Assembly (NCBI GenBank): GCA_949948895.1
Contig: CATLHE010000012.1
Coordinates: 1 to 54,278 of the forward strand
Length of the DNA stretch: 54,278 nt
From: an uncultured Christensenella sp.
Lineage (GTDB): Bacteria > Bacillota > Clostridia > Christensenellales > Pumilibacteraceae
Direction of reading: 5' to 3'
The notes under the pieces were generated by a model that saw only the letters and a list, made by a program, of their open reading frames with translations, was not told the origin of the DNA and searched no databases. Position 1 is the stretch's first letter. Each line of letters starts with the position of its first letter. The translations under genes were made by a program, and so were the position numbers. This document shows positions 1 through 6,002 of this stretch, piece by piece.

Positions 1-74
1 AAGAAAAGCGTCATAATGCACGAAAAGGGTAAATAACGAAAAAACACCCTAAAAACGGCATTTGAGCATAGAAA

Positions 75-120
75 AAGACACACGCAGCGGAGATTTTAAC
101 GCTCCTTTTGCGTGTGTCTT
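75..120 (-). terminator. Leftward intrinsic terminator, probably of the tRNA-Ala transcript
   Basis: A 12-bp perfect inverted repeat (75-86 with 109-120) with a short inner GGAG/CTCC stem is followed on the minus strand by a run of five T. It lies just beyond the duplicated tRNA 3' end. I infer that it was the terminator of the leftward tRNA-Ala gene before the element inserted between the tRNA and this hairpin. Confidence 0.6.
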
Positions 121-122
121 GG

Positions 123-145
123 TGGTGGAGATAGTGGGACTCGAA
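123..145. repeat. attL-like duplicate of the tRNA-Ala 3' end
   Basis: These 23 bp are identical, in the same orientation, to 5703-5725, which is the 3' end of the tRNA-Ala gene including its encoded CCA. Phage integrases commonly target tRNA 3' ends and leave such a direct repeat at the distal boundary. The adjacent minus-strand integrase fragment fits this. The 130 bp between this site and the integrase stop hold nothing else I recognise. Confidence 0.82.
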
Positions 146-275
146 GCCGTGCGAGACGGTTAAAACGGGTAGAAATGGGTTATTTTCGGCCTAAAATTGG
201 TAATTTCGGCCATTGGATGGCCGATTTTGGAATAGTTTATTTACCAATTTTGGGGGCAAATTGGGGGCAAACAGG

Positions 276-452
276 CTAATAGTCAAGTTTTTGCCCTTCT
301 TTAATCAGATATTCGTCGGGTAAATCGGTATAAGTATTAGCTAGTTCGCCCGAACTGTGCCCTATAAATTCATCTCGCGCTACCGGTGCGACGCCACACA
401 TTTGGCACCGGGTGTAGAATGTAGTTCGTAAATCGTAAAGTTTGTGTGCATC
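276..452 (-). pseudogene. Tyrosine recombinase (phage integrase), C-terminal fragment
   Basis: The leftward reading frame encodes the end of a phage-type tyrosine integrase. It holds a box II-like HKLYDLRTTF segment with the conserved Arg, a GHSS motif, and ANTYTDL with the likely catalytic Tyr about 15 residues from the end. The usual HxxR histidine position is Tyr here, although a His lies three residues upstream. Everything N-terminal (core-binding domain, box I Arg, Lys) is missing. The frame stays open to about 515, but beyond about 452 it only reads the complement of the DGR variable repeat. The fragment sits beside the attL-like repeat, the expected place for the element's own integrase. 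It is almost certainly inactive. Confidence 0.8.
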
Positions 453-558
453 CTGTTCCAATGGTAACGGCAATTTCTGCTGTGTGTGGTCGAGCGGTGG
501 CGCGAACGGTTGCATTACATACTTTTCGCGGGCGGTGGCGCCGGCTTTCGCCGTCTAA
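439..558 (+). pseudogene. DGR target (variable) protein, C-terminal fragment
   Basis: The frame that is collinear with the template repeat reads ...GNGNFCCVWSSGGA...SRAVAPAFAV and stops at 556-558. This resembles the C-termini of DGR variable proteins with a C-type-lectin or sulfatase-modifying-factor-like fold (established for the class). An in-frame stop at 436-438 and the integrase remnant just upstream show that the N-terminal body of the protein is absent. The template still encodes a WWSRSP-type segment upstream of its hypervariable codons, and this has no counterpart here, so the variable repeat itself is cut at about 453. No start codon or RBS is available, so it is not expected to be expressed as a protein. 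Confidence 0.72.
454..551 (+). repeat. DGR variable repeat (VR), 5'-truncated
   Basis: This aligns without gaps to 1181-1278 (offset 727). I count 15 mismatches (positions 455, 458, 463, 464, 469, 470, 508, 509, 511, 512, 515, 520, 523, 524, 545). Every one lies opposite an adenine in the downstream copy: 8 A-to-G, 5 A-to-T and 2 A-to-C. The 3' part, a GC-rich block ending in gcggtggcgccgg, is invariant and would be the IMH (initiation of mutagenic homing) site. Adenine-only substitution is the diagnostic signature of mutagenic retrohoming. Confidence 0.93.
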
Positions 559-578
559 TCTCAGGATCCAAGCAATCA

Positions 579-596
579 CGCCCGCGGAAGCGGGCG
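579..596 (+). other. Hairpin with GGAA tetraloop downstream of VR
   Basis: A 7-bp GC stem (CGCCCGC/GCGGGCG) closes a GGAA loop 20 bp after the stop of the variable reading frame. In the Bordetella phage BPP-1 DGR, a GC-rich hairpin or cruciform with a GRNA-type tetraloop just after VR promotes homing. The loop here fits that pattern. That it has the same role is inference from position and sequence. Confidence 0.6.
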
Positions 597-624
597 CAAA
601 GGGATGAAAAGCCCCCGCGCCTTC

Positions 625-641
625 CGCCCGCGAAGCGGGCG
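625..641 (+). other. Second hairpin with the same stem, GAA loop
   Basis: This repeats the 7-bp stem of the 579-596 hairpin with a 3-nt GAA loop, 28 bp further on and just before avd. Stem and counter-stem sequences are identical, so the two hairpins could also exchange strands. It may be a duplicated homing element or a weak transcription block; there is no clear T run. Confidence 0.45.
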
Positions 642-660
642 AAAATTTTCAGGAAAAATT

Positions 661-1116
661 ATGTCAGTATTAAAATCGAACCGATCGGAAAGCAAAGCGG
701 AATTTATCAACACTGCGAACGAGATCTACACACGGACGATCACGTTTTTGACGCGATTATCGGCAAGATATTCGCGTCTGCTGGCGGCGGACGTTGCAAG
801 GCTCGCTTCCGAAGTGGTTGACAACGCCGAAAAGGCAAATAGTATATTCCCATCGGATTCCGTTCGGCGGGAACTGCGCGAGCGGCATCTGCTCGAAGCC
901 CGTGCTTCGCTTATGGCTCTCGACGTTAAGCTGTCGCTGTGCTATCAGATTATGATCCTGAACCCCGCAGGGTGTTTTGAAACTTCGTCGGGGAAGGCAG
1001 TCGAAAAGTCCGATGCGCTTAAACGCCTCGATAAGATGGCGCAGGCACTCGGGGATCTTATCGACAAAGAGAACACGCTCCTGACAGGCGTGTTAAAATC
1101 GGACAAAAAAGAGTAA
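661..1116 (+). CDS. avd: Avd-like DGR accessory protein (four-helix bundle)
   Basis: This 151-residue, helix-rich, charged protein lies between VR and TR, the normal position of avd. In characterised DGRs, Avd forms a basic pentameric barrel that binds the reverse transcriptase and template RNA and is needed for cDNA synthesis. The C-terminal pattern (KRLDKMAQALGDLIDKEN) and overall length fit the Avd/four-helix-bundle family. The ATG at 661 is chosen because an AGGAAA lies upstream and the protein then begins MSVLKSNRS. The longer in-frame ATG at 604 would read through the second hairpin as a Pro/Arg-rich leader and is less likely. The identification rests on position, size and pattern. Confidence 0.78.
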   Translation: MSVLKSNRSESKAEFINTANEIYTRTITFLTRLSARYSRLLAADVARLASEVVDNAEKANSIFPSDSVRRELRERHLLEARASLMALDVKLSLCYQIMILNPAGCFETSSGKAVEKSDALKRLDKMAQALGDLIDKENTLLTGVLKSDKKE

Positions 1117-1499
1117 GCTCTTTTCTGTGGGTGCATCTCTGTATATTCGCTGCTCGGCTGTGTGGTGGTCGCGCTCCCCCTATTACAATAATAACAACAA
1201 TTTCTGCTGTGTGTGGTCGAGCGGTGGCGCGAACAATAACAATACAAACAATTCGCGGGCGGTGGCGCCGGATTTCGCATTCTCCCTGAGAAGGTAGAAA
1301 GTCGAAAAAAGTAACTTTATGTGAACCGACTGATGCGAAAGGAGAGATGATTTCCCGGAAGAAATTCCAAAACTGTTCTTTGACGATCGTGCACGGACGC
1401 TTCTTGCATGGCGGGCTATGTGCGTAACCCGTTTCATGTGCACGATCAAAGCGGCTTAGAACGCACCCTACACCACAGCCGCGCGAGGTAACGAAAATT
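1117..1499 (+). ncRNA. DGR template RNA region (TR plus 3' spacer)
   Basis: The 383 bp between avd and the RT gene have no convincing protein gene and contain the template repeat (1181-1278) followed by about 220 nt of spacer. In BPP-1 the functional template RNA extends past TR into the spacer, which Avd/RT need. Here the spacer contains a perfect 10-bp long-range inverted repeat (1385-1394 with 1438-1447, GATCGTGCAC) enclosing 43 nt, which supports a folded RNA. RNA ends are unknown. Confidence 0.65.
1181..1278 (+). repeat. DGR template repeat (TR)
   Basis: This is the partner of the variable repeat at 454-551. Its reading frame has two asparagine clusters (AAT/AAC codons at 1187-1201 and 1232-1252), typical of TRs because adenine mutagenesis of AAY reaches many residues but no stop codon. 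The same frame continues upstream of 1181 with IRCSAVWWSRSP, showing that the original homology with the target gene was longer than the 98 bp now shared. The orientation is the same as avd and RT. Confidence 0.93.
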
Positions 1500-2693
1500 A
1501 TGACAAGCGACGAACGGCACGAAGCAAGGTACCAACGACGCAAAGCAAAACGTGAGCAACGCCGAAAAGACCGCGCCCGAGCGGTCGGCGGTTTAGCTCG
1601 CGTTTTTACCTACAACGCGATGTTTAAGGCAGGGCGAAAATGTTGCAACGGTGTGCGCTGGAAGAATAGCGTCCAACGCTTCGAGATGCACCTATTTTCG
1701 CAAACTGCAAAATGCCGCAGACTGCTGTTCGAGAAAAAATGGAAGCCCGGGAAGTACGTTGTTTTCCCGTTGAATGAGCGAGGCAAAAAGCGCATTATAA
1801 GCGCGCCGAGAATACAGGATCGTCAAGTACATAAAACCCTGAATCAGCGCGCTTTGATGCCGTTATATACGCCCGACATGATTAGCCACAACGGCGCCAA
1901 TCTTCCCGGCAAAGGCTTCCACTTTTCACTTCACGCGCTCGCAGACGAACTTAGGTGGCACTTCCGCCACTATGGAAGAGAAGGCTGGATCATTTTGACC
2001 GACTTTGAAAAATTCTTCCCCTCTGCACCGCATTCGGCGATCTATCAACGACACGAACGAATCCTACTGCATCCCAACATTCGGGATCTTGCCGACCGTT
2101 TTCTTGAACCCGGCGGCAAGGGACTGCCGCTCGGCGTTGAGATCAGTCAAATGGAGATGGTTGCGCTTCCGTCCCCGGTTGATAATTTTCTGAAATGTCA
2201 ACTTCATTTGAAAGGCGCCGGGCATCACATGGACGACTATGCGATACTCGTTCCGCCAGACGTTGATCCGAAAGACGTGCTCGCGCAATTCGTTAAAAAG
2301 GCGGAGAGCATCGGGCTGAAGGTCAGTCTCGCGAAAACGCGTATCCAGCCACTCACGAAGCCCTTCAAGTTCTGCAAGGCAAAGTTCCAGCTTACCGAAA
2401 CCGGTCGCGTTGTCATTCACGGCAATCGTCAAAGCGTTTACAGGTTCCGCAGAAAGCTGAAGGCGTTCAAAAGAAAAATCGAGAACAAAGAGAAAACACT
2501 CGAAGATCTATACACGCTCACACAGAGCTCTCTGGCATACTTCGAGAACTACGATGACCACAACCGCGTCTTGTCGTTGCGGCGGTTATTCTACAAGCTG
2601 TTCGGCTTTTCAGCCGAGAAAATCGAAAATTTTAAGGAGGACATCCAGCCATGCAATATGTGGTTCACAGACGACTACGTTGTAAGAGCTTAA
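1500..2693 (+). CDS. DGR-type reverse transcriptase
   Basis: This 397-residue RT copies the TR RNA into adenine-mutagenised cDNA for transfer to VR. Visible RT blocks in order: a basic N-terminus; RKxI-type KKRIISAPRIQDRQVH (about 96-112); motif A ILTDFEKFFPS with Asp168; GLPLGVEISQ with Ser216-Gln217, matching the SQ-type motif 4 of DGR RTs; HHMDDYAIL with the catalytic DD at 245-246; GLKVSLAKT and a FCKAKF motif 7. There is no maturase or endonuclease domain, as expected for a DGR rather than a group II intron. A GAGGT lies 8-12 bp before the ATG. Its 3' end overlaps the next gene by 43 bp. All catalytic motifs look intact. Confidence 0.93.
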   Translation: MTSDERHEARYQRRKAKREQRRKDRARAVGGLARVFTYNAMFKAGRKCCNGVRWKNSVQRFEMHLFSQTAKCRRLLFEKKWKPGKYVVFPLNERGKKRIISAPRIQDRQVHKTLNQRALMPLYTPDMISHNGANLPGKGFHFSLHALADELRWHFRHYGREGWIILTDFEKFFPSAPHSAIYQRHERILLHPNIRDLADRFLEPGGKGLPLGVEISQMEMVALPSPVDNFLKCQLHLKGAGHHMDDYAILVPPDVDPKDVLAQFVKKAESIGLKVSLAKTRIQPLTKPFKFCKAKFQLTETGRVVIHGNRQSVYRFRRKLKAFKRKIENKEKTLEDLYTLTQSSLAYFENYDDHNRVLSLRRLFYKLFGFSAEKIENFKEDIQPCNMWFTDDYVVRA

Positions 2694-3061
2694 GCGGCGA
2701 CGTCAATCTTCCGTTCGGAACGCTCTGCACCCTGAACGGCGAGATCCTCGAAAAAGACGGCAAACCGCTCTTTTTCGTAATGAGCGAAAACGCCCACCAA
2801 TACTTGGCGCGAAACGACGACGGGCACGGAATCGAGCGCGGGCGACTTACACAGGAGATCCAGAGCCGACTCCGACCGAAACCCAATCCGAAAGACGAAG
2901 CGAAACGCCTCGAAGCGTGGAACCGAATCTGGGACGACGAAAAATTGAAGCCTTACAAAATGCGTGAGCATCCCGACCACTGGTTATGGAATCACGCATT
3001 TTTTAATGCGGACATTGCGACGTTGCAATATATTCTCAAAGTCATCGAAGGAGGTGCATGA
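2651..3061 (+). CDS. Conserved phage late-region protein, function unknown
   Basis: The 136-residue soluble protein begins MQYVVHRRLRCKSLSG and contains SENAHQYLARNDDGxG and WLWNHAFFNA segments. I recognise this general pattern from tail/lysis regions of Firmicutes phages, but no function is known to me. A strong AAGGAGG lies 10 bp before the ATG, inside the end of the RT gene, and the 3' end overlaps the next ATG by 4 bp. This suggests translational coupling across the late-gene run. The original role was probably in the virion or lysis module. Confidence 0.75.
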   Translation: MQYVVHRRLRCKSLSGDVNLPFGTLCTLNGEILEKDGKPLFFVMSENAHQYLARNDDGHGIERGRLTQEIQSRLRPKPNPKDEAKRLEAWNRIWDDEKLKPYKMREHPDHWLWNHAFFNADIATLQYILKVIEGGA

Positions 3062-3414
3062 TGTTCAAAATCATTACGACCGGCGGGACGGAGCTCGGAA
3101 TGACCGACTCCGTCCGTTTTATTAAAGTGAGTTCCGAAGGCTCTTTTATCGAATCGACGAAAGACGAAGCCGTCGGCATAGCTTTCAAAGGCTCCCCCTA
3201 CAATCTGGCAGGGCAGAACGCTATCGACGGCGCCGAGACGGTTCTCATTGTCGAAACGGACGGCGGCGGGGAAGTCGCGGAGCTGCGCGTGAAAACCGCA
3301 CAGCAAGCCGAAGAACTCGCGCAATCGGATGAGACGGCGATCGCCCTTTATGAGCGTTTAGCGCAGCAGGACGAAGCCCTGATCGAGATCTACGAACAAA
3401 TTATAGGAGGTTAA
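3058..3414 (+). CDS. Small phage protein, unknown
   Basis: The 118-residue protein has a beta-rich N-terminal half (TGGTELGMTDSVRFIKVS...) and a C-terminal helix rich in Glu, Ala and Gln (residues about 80-118) that could form a coiled coil. The ATG overlaps the previous stop as ATGA, with GGAGG 4-8 bp upstream. Similar short proteins sit near the end of structural modules in Firmicutes prophages. No catalytic motif is visible. It is inferred to be co-transcribed with its neighbours. Confidence 0.65.
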   Translation: MMFKIITTGGTELGMTDSVRFIKVSSEGSFIESTKDEAVGIAFKGSPYNLAGQNAIDGAETVLIVETDGGGEVAELRVKTAQQAEELAQSDETAIALYERLAQQDEALIEIYEQIIGG

Positions 3415-3417
3415 AAG

Positions 3418-3603
3418 ATGGCAGTCAAAACTATCGCCTACAGTTACTGGCGAAGCATTCAGCGCGGCGCCCGCACTTTTGCGAGCATACCCGCCGAACT
3501 GAAGCCCGACGTTAAGACGATCGCCCGCGACGACGTTGCCGCTGGCATACTTACCGCCGAGCAATACGAGACGTTCATCGGCGAGCCGTTTACGGTTGAA
3601 TAA
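3418..3603 (+). CDS. Small phage protein with XkdX-like C-terminal motif
   Basis: The 61-residue protein has an RBS (AGGAGG) 6 bp before the ATG and begins 3 bp after the previous stop. The C-terminal ILTAEQYETFIGEPF resembles the ITAEQYxxIxG ending of XkdX-type phage tail proteins, but the N-terminus (YSYWRSIQRGARTFASIP) does not match what I know of that family. It may be an adaptor or remnant. Function unknown. Confidence 0.55.
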   Translation: MAVKTIAYSYWRSIQRGARTFASIPAELKPDVKTIARDDVAAGILTAEQYETFIGEPFTVE

Positions 3604-3615
3604 ATCGGAGGCTCA

Positions 3616-3822
3616 ATGAATACGGAACTCATCGCAAAGCTCTGCGCTCTGGTGGATCTCCAGAACGCAATTATCAGGGACATGGCAATCAGGCTTAACG
3701 AGCGCGACGACGTGGATCTTTACGAGCGGATCGCTGCCGCTCAAACGACCTATAACGCAACGCTCGGAACCGAATTGCCGCCCGCAGTTCAAATACTCAA
3801 AAAAGGAGAAGTAAACACATGA
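3616..3822 (+). CDS. Small phage hypothetical protein
   Basis: The 68-residue protein is largely helical and acidic at the centre (NERDDVDLYERI). An AATCGGAGG RBS precedes the ATG, and its last codons overlap the start of the following membrane protein by 4 bp (ATGA). I do not recognise a family. Tight spacing on both sides argues that it is a real member of the late-gene operon. Confidence 0.55.
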   Translation: MNTELIAKLCALVDLQNAIIRDMAIRLNERDDVDLYERIAAAQTTYNATLGTELPPAVQILKKGEVNT

Positions 3823-4226
3823 CGCTAACAGTCTGGCAGTTCGCTCTCGCAATCGGACTGCCGTCAGCATTCACGGGCGGGCTTGTCGGCCTGTTCTTTT
3901 GGAGACTACAACGCAAGATCGAAAAGCGCGACGCGGAGGCGGCTGCAGAAGCAGCACGCCGCGAAGAACGCGAAGCCCAGCGCGAAGAAGCCCGCGAAAA
4001 AAACGAACTCAACACGATCCGCGCCATCGGCGCATCTATCGCGCTCGGGGAAGCGACAGCCCGCGCCGTTCAGCGCATTCCAGACGCGCATTGTAACGGC
4101 GATATGCACGCCGCGCTCGATTATGCCCAGCGCGTAAAGCACGAGTTGAAGGACTTCCTGACGGAGCAGGGCGTTCAGGCTATCTATGCCGATCCGCCTG
4201 TTGCTCGGAAGAAAAGCAAAAAATAA
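3819..4226 (+). CDS. Phage membrane-anchored coiled-coil protein
   Basis: The 135-residue protein has one N-terminal membrane segment (residues about 5-27). A long charged helix follows, rich in Ala, Glu and Arg (about 30-70), then a conserved-looking ASIALGEATARAVQR and YAQRVKHELKDFLTEQG region. Proteins of this layout are common directly upstream of holin-like genes in Firmicutes prophages. A role in lysis or as a spanin-like or holin-associated factor is inference. RBS AAAGGAG, 4-bp overlap with the previous gene, 12 bp before the next. Confidence 0.65.
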   Translation: MTLTVWQFALAIGLPSAFTGGLVGLFFWRLQRKIEKRDAEAAAEAARREEREAQREEAREKNELNTIRAIGASIALGEATARAVQRIPDAHCNGDMHAALDYAQRVKHELKDFLTEQGVQAIYADPPVARKKSKK

Positions 4227-4238
4227 GGAGACAATCAC

Positions 4239-4709
4239 ATGGACGAATTGATCATCAACTTCATCAAAACCTACGGCTTGCCGCTCGGGCTCATCGCTCT
4301 GGGCGGCGTCGTTTTACTCTGCATCCTCAAATACGGGAATGTGTTCAGGAAGCTCGCCGAAAAATGGCGCCACTTCTTATATCTCACGATCACGATCGGC
4401 TTCTCGCTGATCGCGTCGGCGATCTATCTGGCGGCATCGGGGCAGTTCTCCGCGGAATACTTCTTCGCGGTCGGACTTGCTATTTTTACGCTTGATCAAG
4501 CCATTTACGCAATTATTAAGGCAACGCCCGCGGGCGACCTTGTAAGCGGCTTATTTGATAAACTCAAGGCGGCGATCAAGAAAAAGACCAGCGCAACGGC
4601 GGCGGAACTGCCTGTCGTCGAACAAAATGACGAAAATGCCGAAACGACCGCCCAGAACGGCGCCACACCGCCTACGGACGGCGGCAACGCACAAACACCC
4701 AATAAATAA
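4239..4709 (+). CDS. Phage holin-like membrane protein
   Basis: The 156-residue protein has three hydrophobic segments (residues about 10-32, 43-65 and 72-92), then a cytosolic basic stretch and a hydrophilic, Ala/Glu/Thr-rich tail. It is the last gene of the late-type operon and is followed by a strong terminator. Size, topology and position suggest a holin or other lysis-module membrane protein. No endolysin gene follows, so lysis would be incomplete, in line with a deleted prophage. The long polar tail is not typical of small holins, so holin remains tentative. Confidence 0.55.
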   Translation: MDELIINFIKTYGLPLGLIALGGVVLLCILKYGNVFRKLAEKWRHFLYLTITIGFSLIASAIYLAASGQFSAEYFFAVGLAIFTLDQAIYAIIKATPAGDLVSGLFDKLKAAIKKKTSATAAELPVVEQNDENAETTAQNGATPPTDGGNAQTPNK

Positions 4710-4712
4710 ACA

Positions 4713-4755
4713 AAGCCCGCAGACGGAAATACACGCCGTCCTGCGGGCTTTTTCT
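4713..4755 (+). terminator. Terminator of the phage late-type operon
   Basis: A GC-rich hairpin (AAGCCCGCAGACGG with its complement around a short AT loop) is followed by TTTTTCTTTTT. It separates the DGR/late genes from the HicAB module. Confidence 0.9.
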
Positions 4756-4800
4756 TTTTGCAAAAAAATTAAAAAAATCGCAATTTTCTTGCGAAAAAGT

Positions 4801-4830
4801 GTTGACTTTCGGTCAACAAAGTAGTATAAT
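4801..4830 (+). promoter_or_regulatory. hicAB promoter with palindromic operator over the -35
   Basis: TTGACT (4802-4807) and TATAAT (4825-4830) are separated by 17 bp. The -35 lies inside a perfect 6-bp palindrome GTTGAC-N5-GTCAAC (4801-4817). HicB antitoxins with a C-terminal DNA-binding domain autorepress their operon, so this palindrome is the likely HicB (or HicAB) operator. That assignment is inference. Confidence 0.75.
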
Positions 4831-4857
4831 AAGAATGTAAACAGGAGGTGGTAACAG

Positions 4858-5049
4858 ATGCCAATGACACCGAAAGAAATGGTCAAATACTTAAAGGCGA
4901 ACGGCTTCGAAGAAGTTCGACAACCGGGAACCTCGCACCTGAGACTGCGAAACCCACAAACGGGAAAACAGACAACGGTGCCAATGCACAGCAAGGAGCT
5001 GAAAAAAGGAACCGAACAAGCGATACTCAAGCAGGCAGGGCTGAAATAA
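4858..5049 (+). CDS. hicA: HicA-family mRNA interferase toxin
   Basis: The 63-residue protein has the dsRBD-like HicA fold signature: MTPKEMVKYLKANGFEEVRQPGTSHLRLRN with the catalytic His in GTSHLRL (residue 28 by count), then a VPMHSKELKKGT segment. HicA cleaves mRNA and slows growth until neutralised by HicB. AGGAGG lies 10-15 bp before the ATG. It sits between the late operon and the right end of the element, a usual place for an addiction module that stabilises a prophage even after it decays. Confidence 0.92.
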   Translation: MPMTPKEMVKYLKANGFEEVRQPGTSHLRLRNPQTGKQTTVPMHSKELKKGTEQAILKQAGLK

Positions 5050-5087
5050 GCCCTACCTGCACAAAATAAAAATAAGGAGATAAAAAC

Positions 5088-5564
5088 ATGAAAAATATAA
5101 TTTACCCTGCAGTCTTTCACAAAGCCGAAGAAGGTGGTTACTGGGTGGAATTTCCTGATCTGCCCGGCTGTGTAACCGAAGCCGATACACTCGAGGAAGC
5201 TGTTGTTATGGCGGGCGATGCGCTGTTTGTATGGTTTGACGATGAACAGCAAGAGCAACCCGCCCCGAGCGCAGTCTCCGATATTAAAGTCGAAGGCGAC
5301 GATTTTGTGACTCTCGTAAAAGCTGAACCCTACGAAAGCGAGGACGCGGTAAAGTTCCGCGCGGCCGTGGAAGTCGAGAACGGGCTCGCGCAGCGCAACC
5401 TTAACAAAAATCAGGCGGCGCTCATCTTAGGCGTTGACCGCTCATACTTCACTTATATCATCAGCGGGAAGAAAACCCCTTCACCTGATATGGCGAAGCG
5501 CATCGGGCTCTTGCTCGGCTTCGACTGGCGTGTGTTCTATGCAGACGGCGCCACCGCTTACTAA
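5088..5564 (+). CDS. hicB: HicB-family antitoxin with C-terminal XRE-type helix-turn-helix
   Basis: The 158-residue protein begins with the HicB partial RNase-H-like fold (YPAVFHKAEEGGYWVEFPDLPGC...), binds and masks HicA, and ends with a helix-turn-helix (LNKNQAALILGVDRSYFTYIISGK, about residues 106-130). The HTH would bind the palindrome at 4801-4817. It starts 38 bp after hicA with RBS AAGGAG. It is longer than minimal HicB proteins because of the HTH. A terminator follows. Confidence 0.92.
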   Translation: MKNIIYPAVFHKAEEGGYWVEFPDLPGCVTEADTLEEAVVMAGDALFVWFDDEQQEQPAPSAVSDIKVEGDDFVTLVKAEPYESEDAVKFRAAVEVENGLAQRNLNKNQAALILGVDRSYFTYIISGKKTPSPDMAKRIGLLLGFDWRVFYADGATAY

Positions 5565-5578
5565 ATCAACACAAAAGA

Positions 5579-5616
5579 AAAAGCCCTGCCGCTTCCGCGG
5601 TGGGGCTTTTCTTTTT
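5579..5616 (+). terminator. hicAB terminator
   Basis: The hairpin AAAAGCCCTGCCGC / GCGGTGGGGCTTTT with a TTCC loop is followed by CTTTTT. The 85 bp from here to the tRNA hold nothing recognisable. Confidence 0.85.
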
Positions 5617-5702
5617 GGCGCCTTACGGCGTCGGTAATGGTATGGATGCAACGAACCCGGTACTGTACACAAACAGCCCCCAGTGTTCGACTGCGCCCCC
5701 AA

Positions 5703-5725
5703 TGGTGGAGATAGTGGGACTCGAA
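5703..5725. repeat. attR-like site within tRNA-Ala
   Basis: This is a direct repeat of 123-145. Together the two copies bound a 5.58-kb insert (first base of one copy to first base of the other). An integrase fragment lies at one border and the hicAB addiction module at the other, as in tRNA-integrated prophages. Confidence 0.8.
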
Positions 5726-5778
5726 CCCATGACCTATGCGTTGCGAACGCATCGCTCTACCAACTGAGCTATATCCCC
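5703..5778 (-). tRNA. tRNA-Ala (anticodon CGC), element integration target
   Basis: A full cloverleaf can be drawn on the minus strand: 7-bp acceptor with the G3-U70 wobble that identifies alanine tRNAs, D-arm GCTC/GAGC, anticodon loop TTCGCAA (CGC, reading GCG), T-loop TTCGAGT and encoded CCA. The 3' 23 bp (5703-5725) are repeated at 123-145, so the gene remains intact at the right border of the integrated element. Confidence 0.95.
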
Positions 5779-5813
5779 GAAGTTGTTATGCCGTTATCCT
5801 CACGGCAAGACAT

Positions 5814-5842
5814 AGTGTAACATATAAAAATTTATTTGTAAA
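5814..5842 (-). promoter_or_regulatory. tRNA-Ala promoter
   Basis: On the minus strand, TTTACA (5842-5837) and TACACT (5819-5814) are separated by 17 bp, about 35 bp before the tRNA 5' end. Confidence 0.65.
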
Positions 5843-5939
5843 GTAAATTCTGCGGATATTTTTGCCAATGTGTAATTTTTCGCAGCCGTATTTATCGCGG
5901 CGGCTGAGGTTTTGCGCCCTGCTGTTTTATTTTCCGCTA

Positions 5940-5968
5940 TTGACATGCGCGCGAAAAAGCGGTATACT
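5940..5968 (+). promoter_or_regulatory. Promoter of the LytTR two-component genes
   Basis: TTGACA (5940-5945), 17 bp, TATACT (5963-5968). Transcription would begin near 5975. That is downstream of the ATG at 5862, so the regulator must start later, at TTG 6003. Confidence 0.8.
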
Positions 5969-6002
5969 ATTCGTATGTAACGATTATATCGGGGCGGCGG
6001 AA

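Noticed and set aside
486-821. Plus-strand 111-residue open frame starting inside VR
   Set aside because: It is out of frame with the template-encoded sequence, runs through both hairpins and into avd, and is Arg/Lys-rich noise.
1500-2693. Retron or group II intron reverse transcriptase
   Set aside because: No maturase domain, no intron boundaries and no msr/msd-type RNA; the SQ motif, Avd neighbour and adenine-specific repeats fit a DGR.
5862-6002. Longer start (ATG 5862) for the LytTR regulator
   Set aside because: A TTGACA-N17-TATACT promoter lies inside this extension, and the receiver fold begins at 6003.
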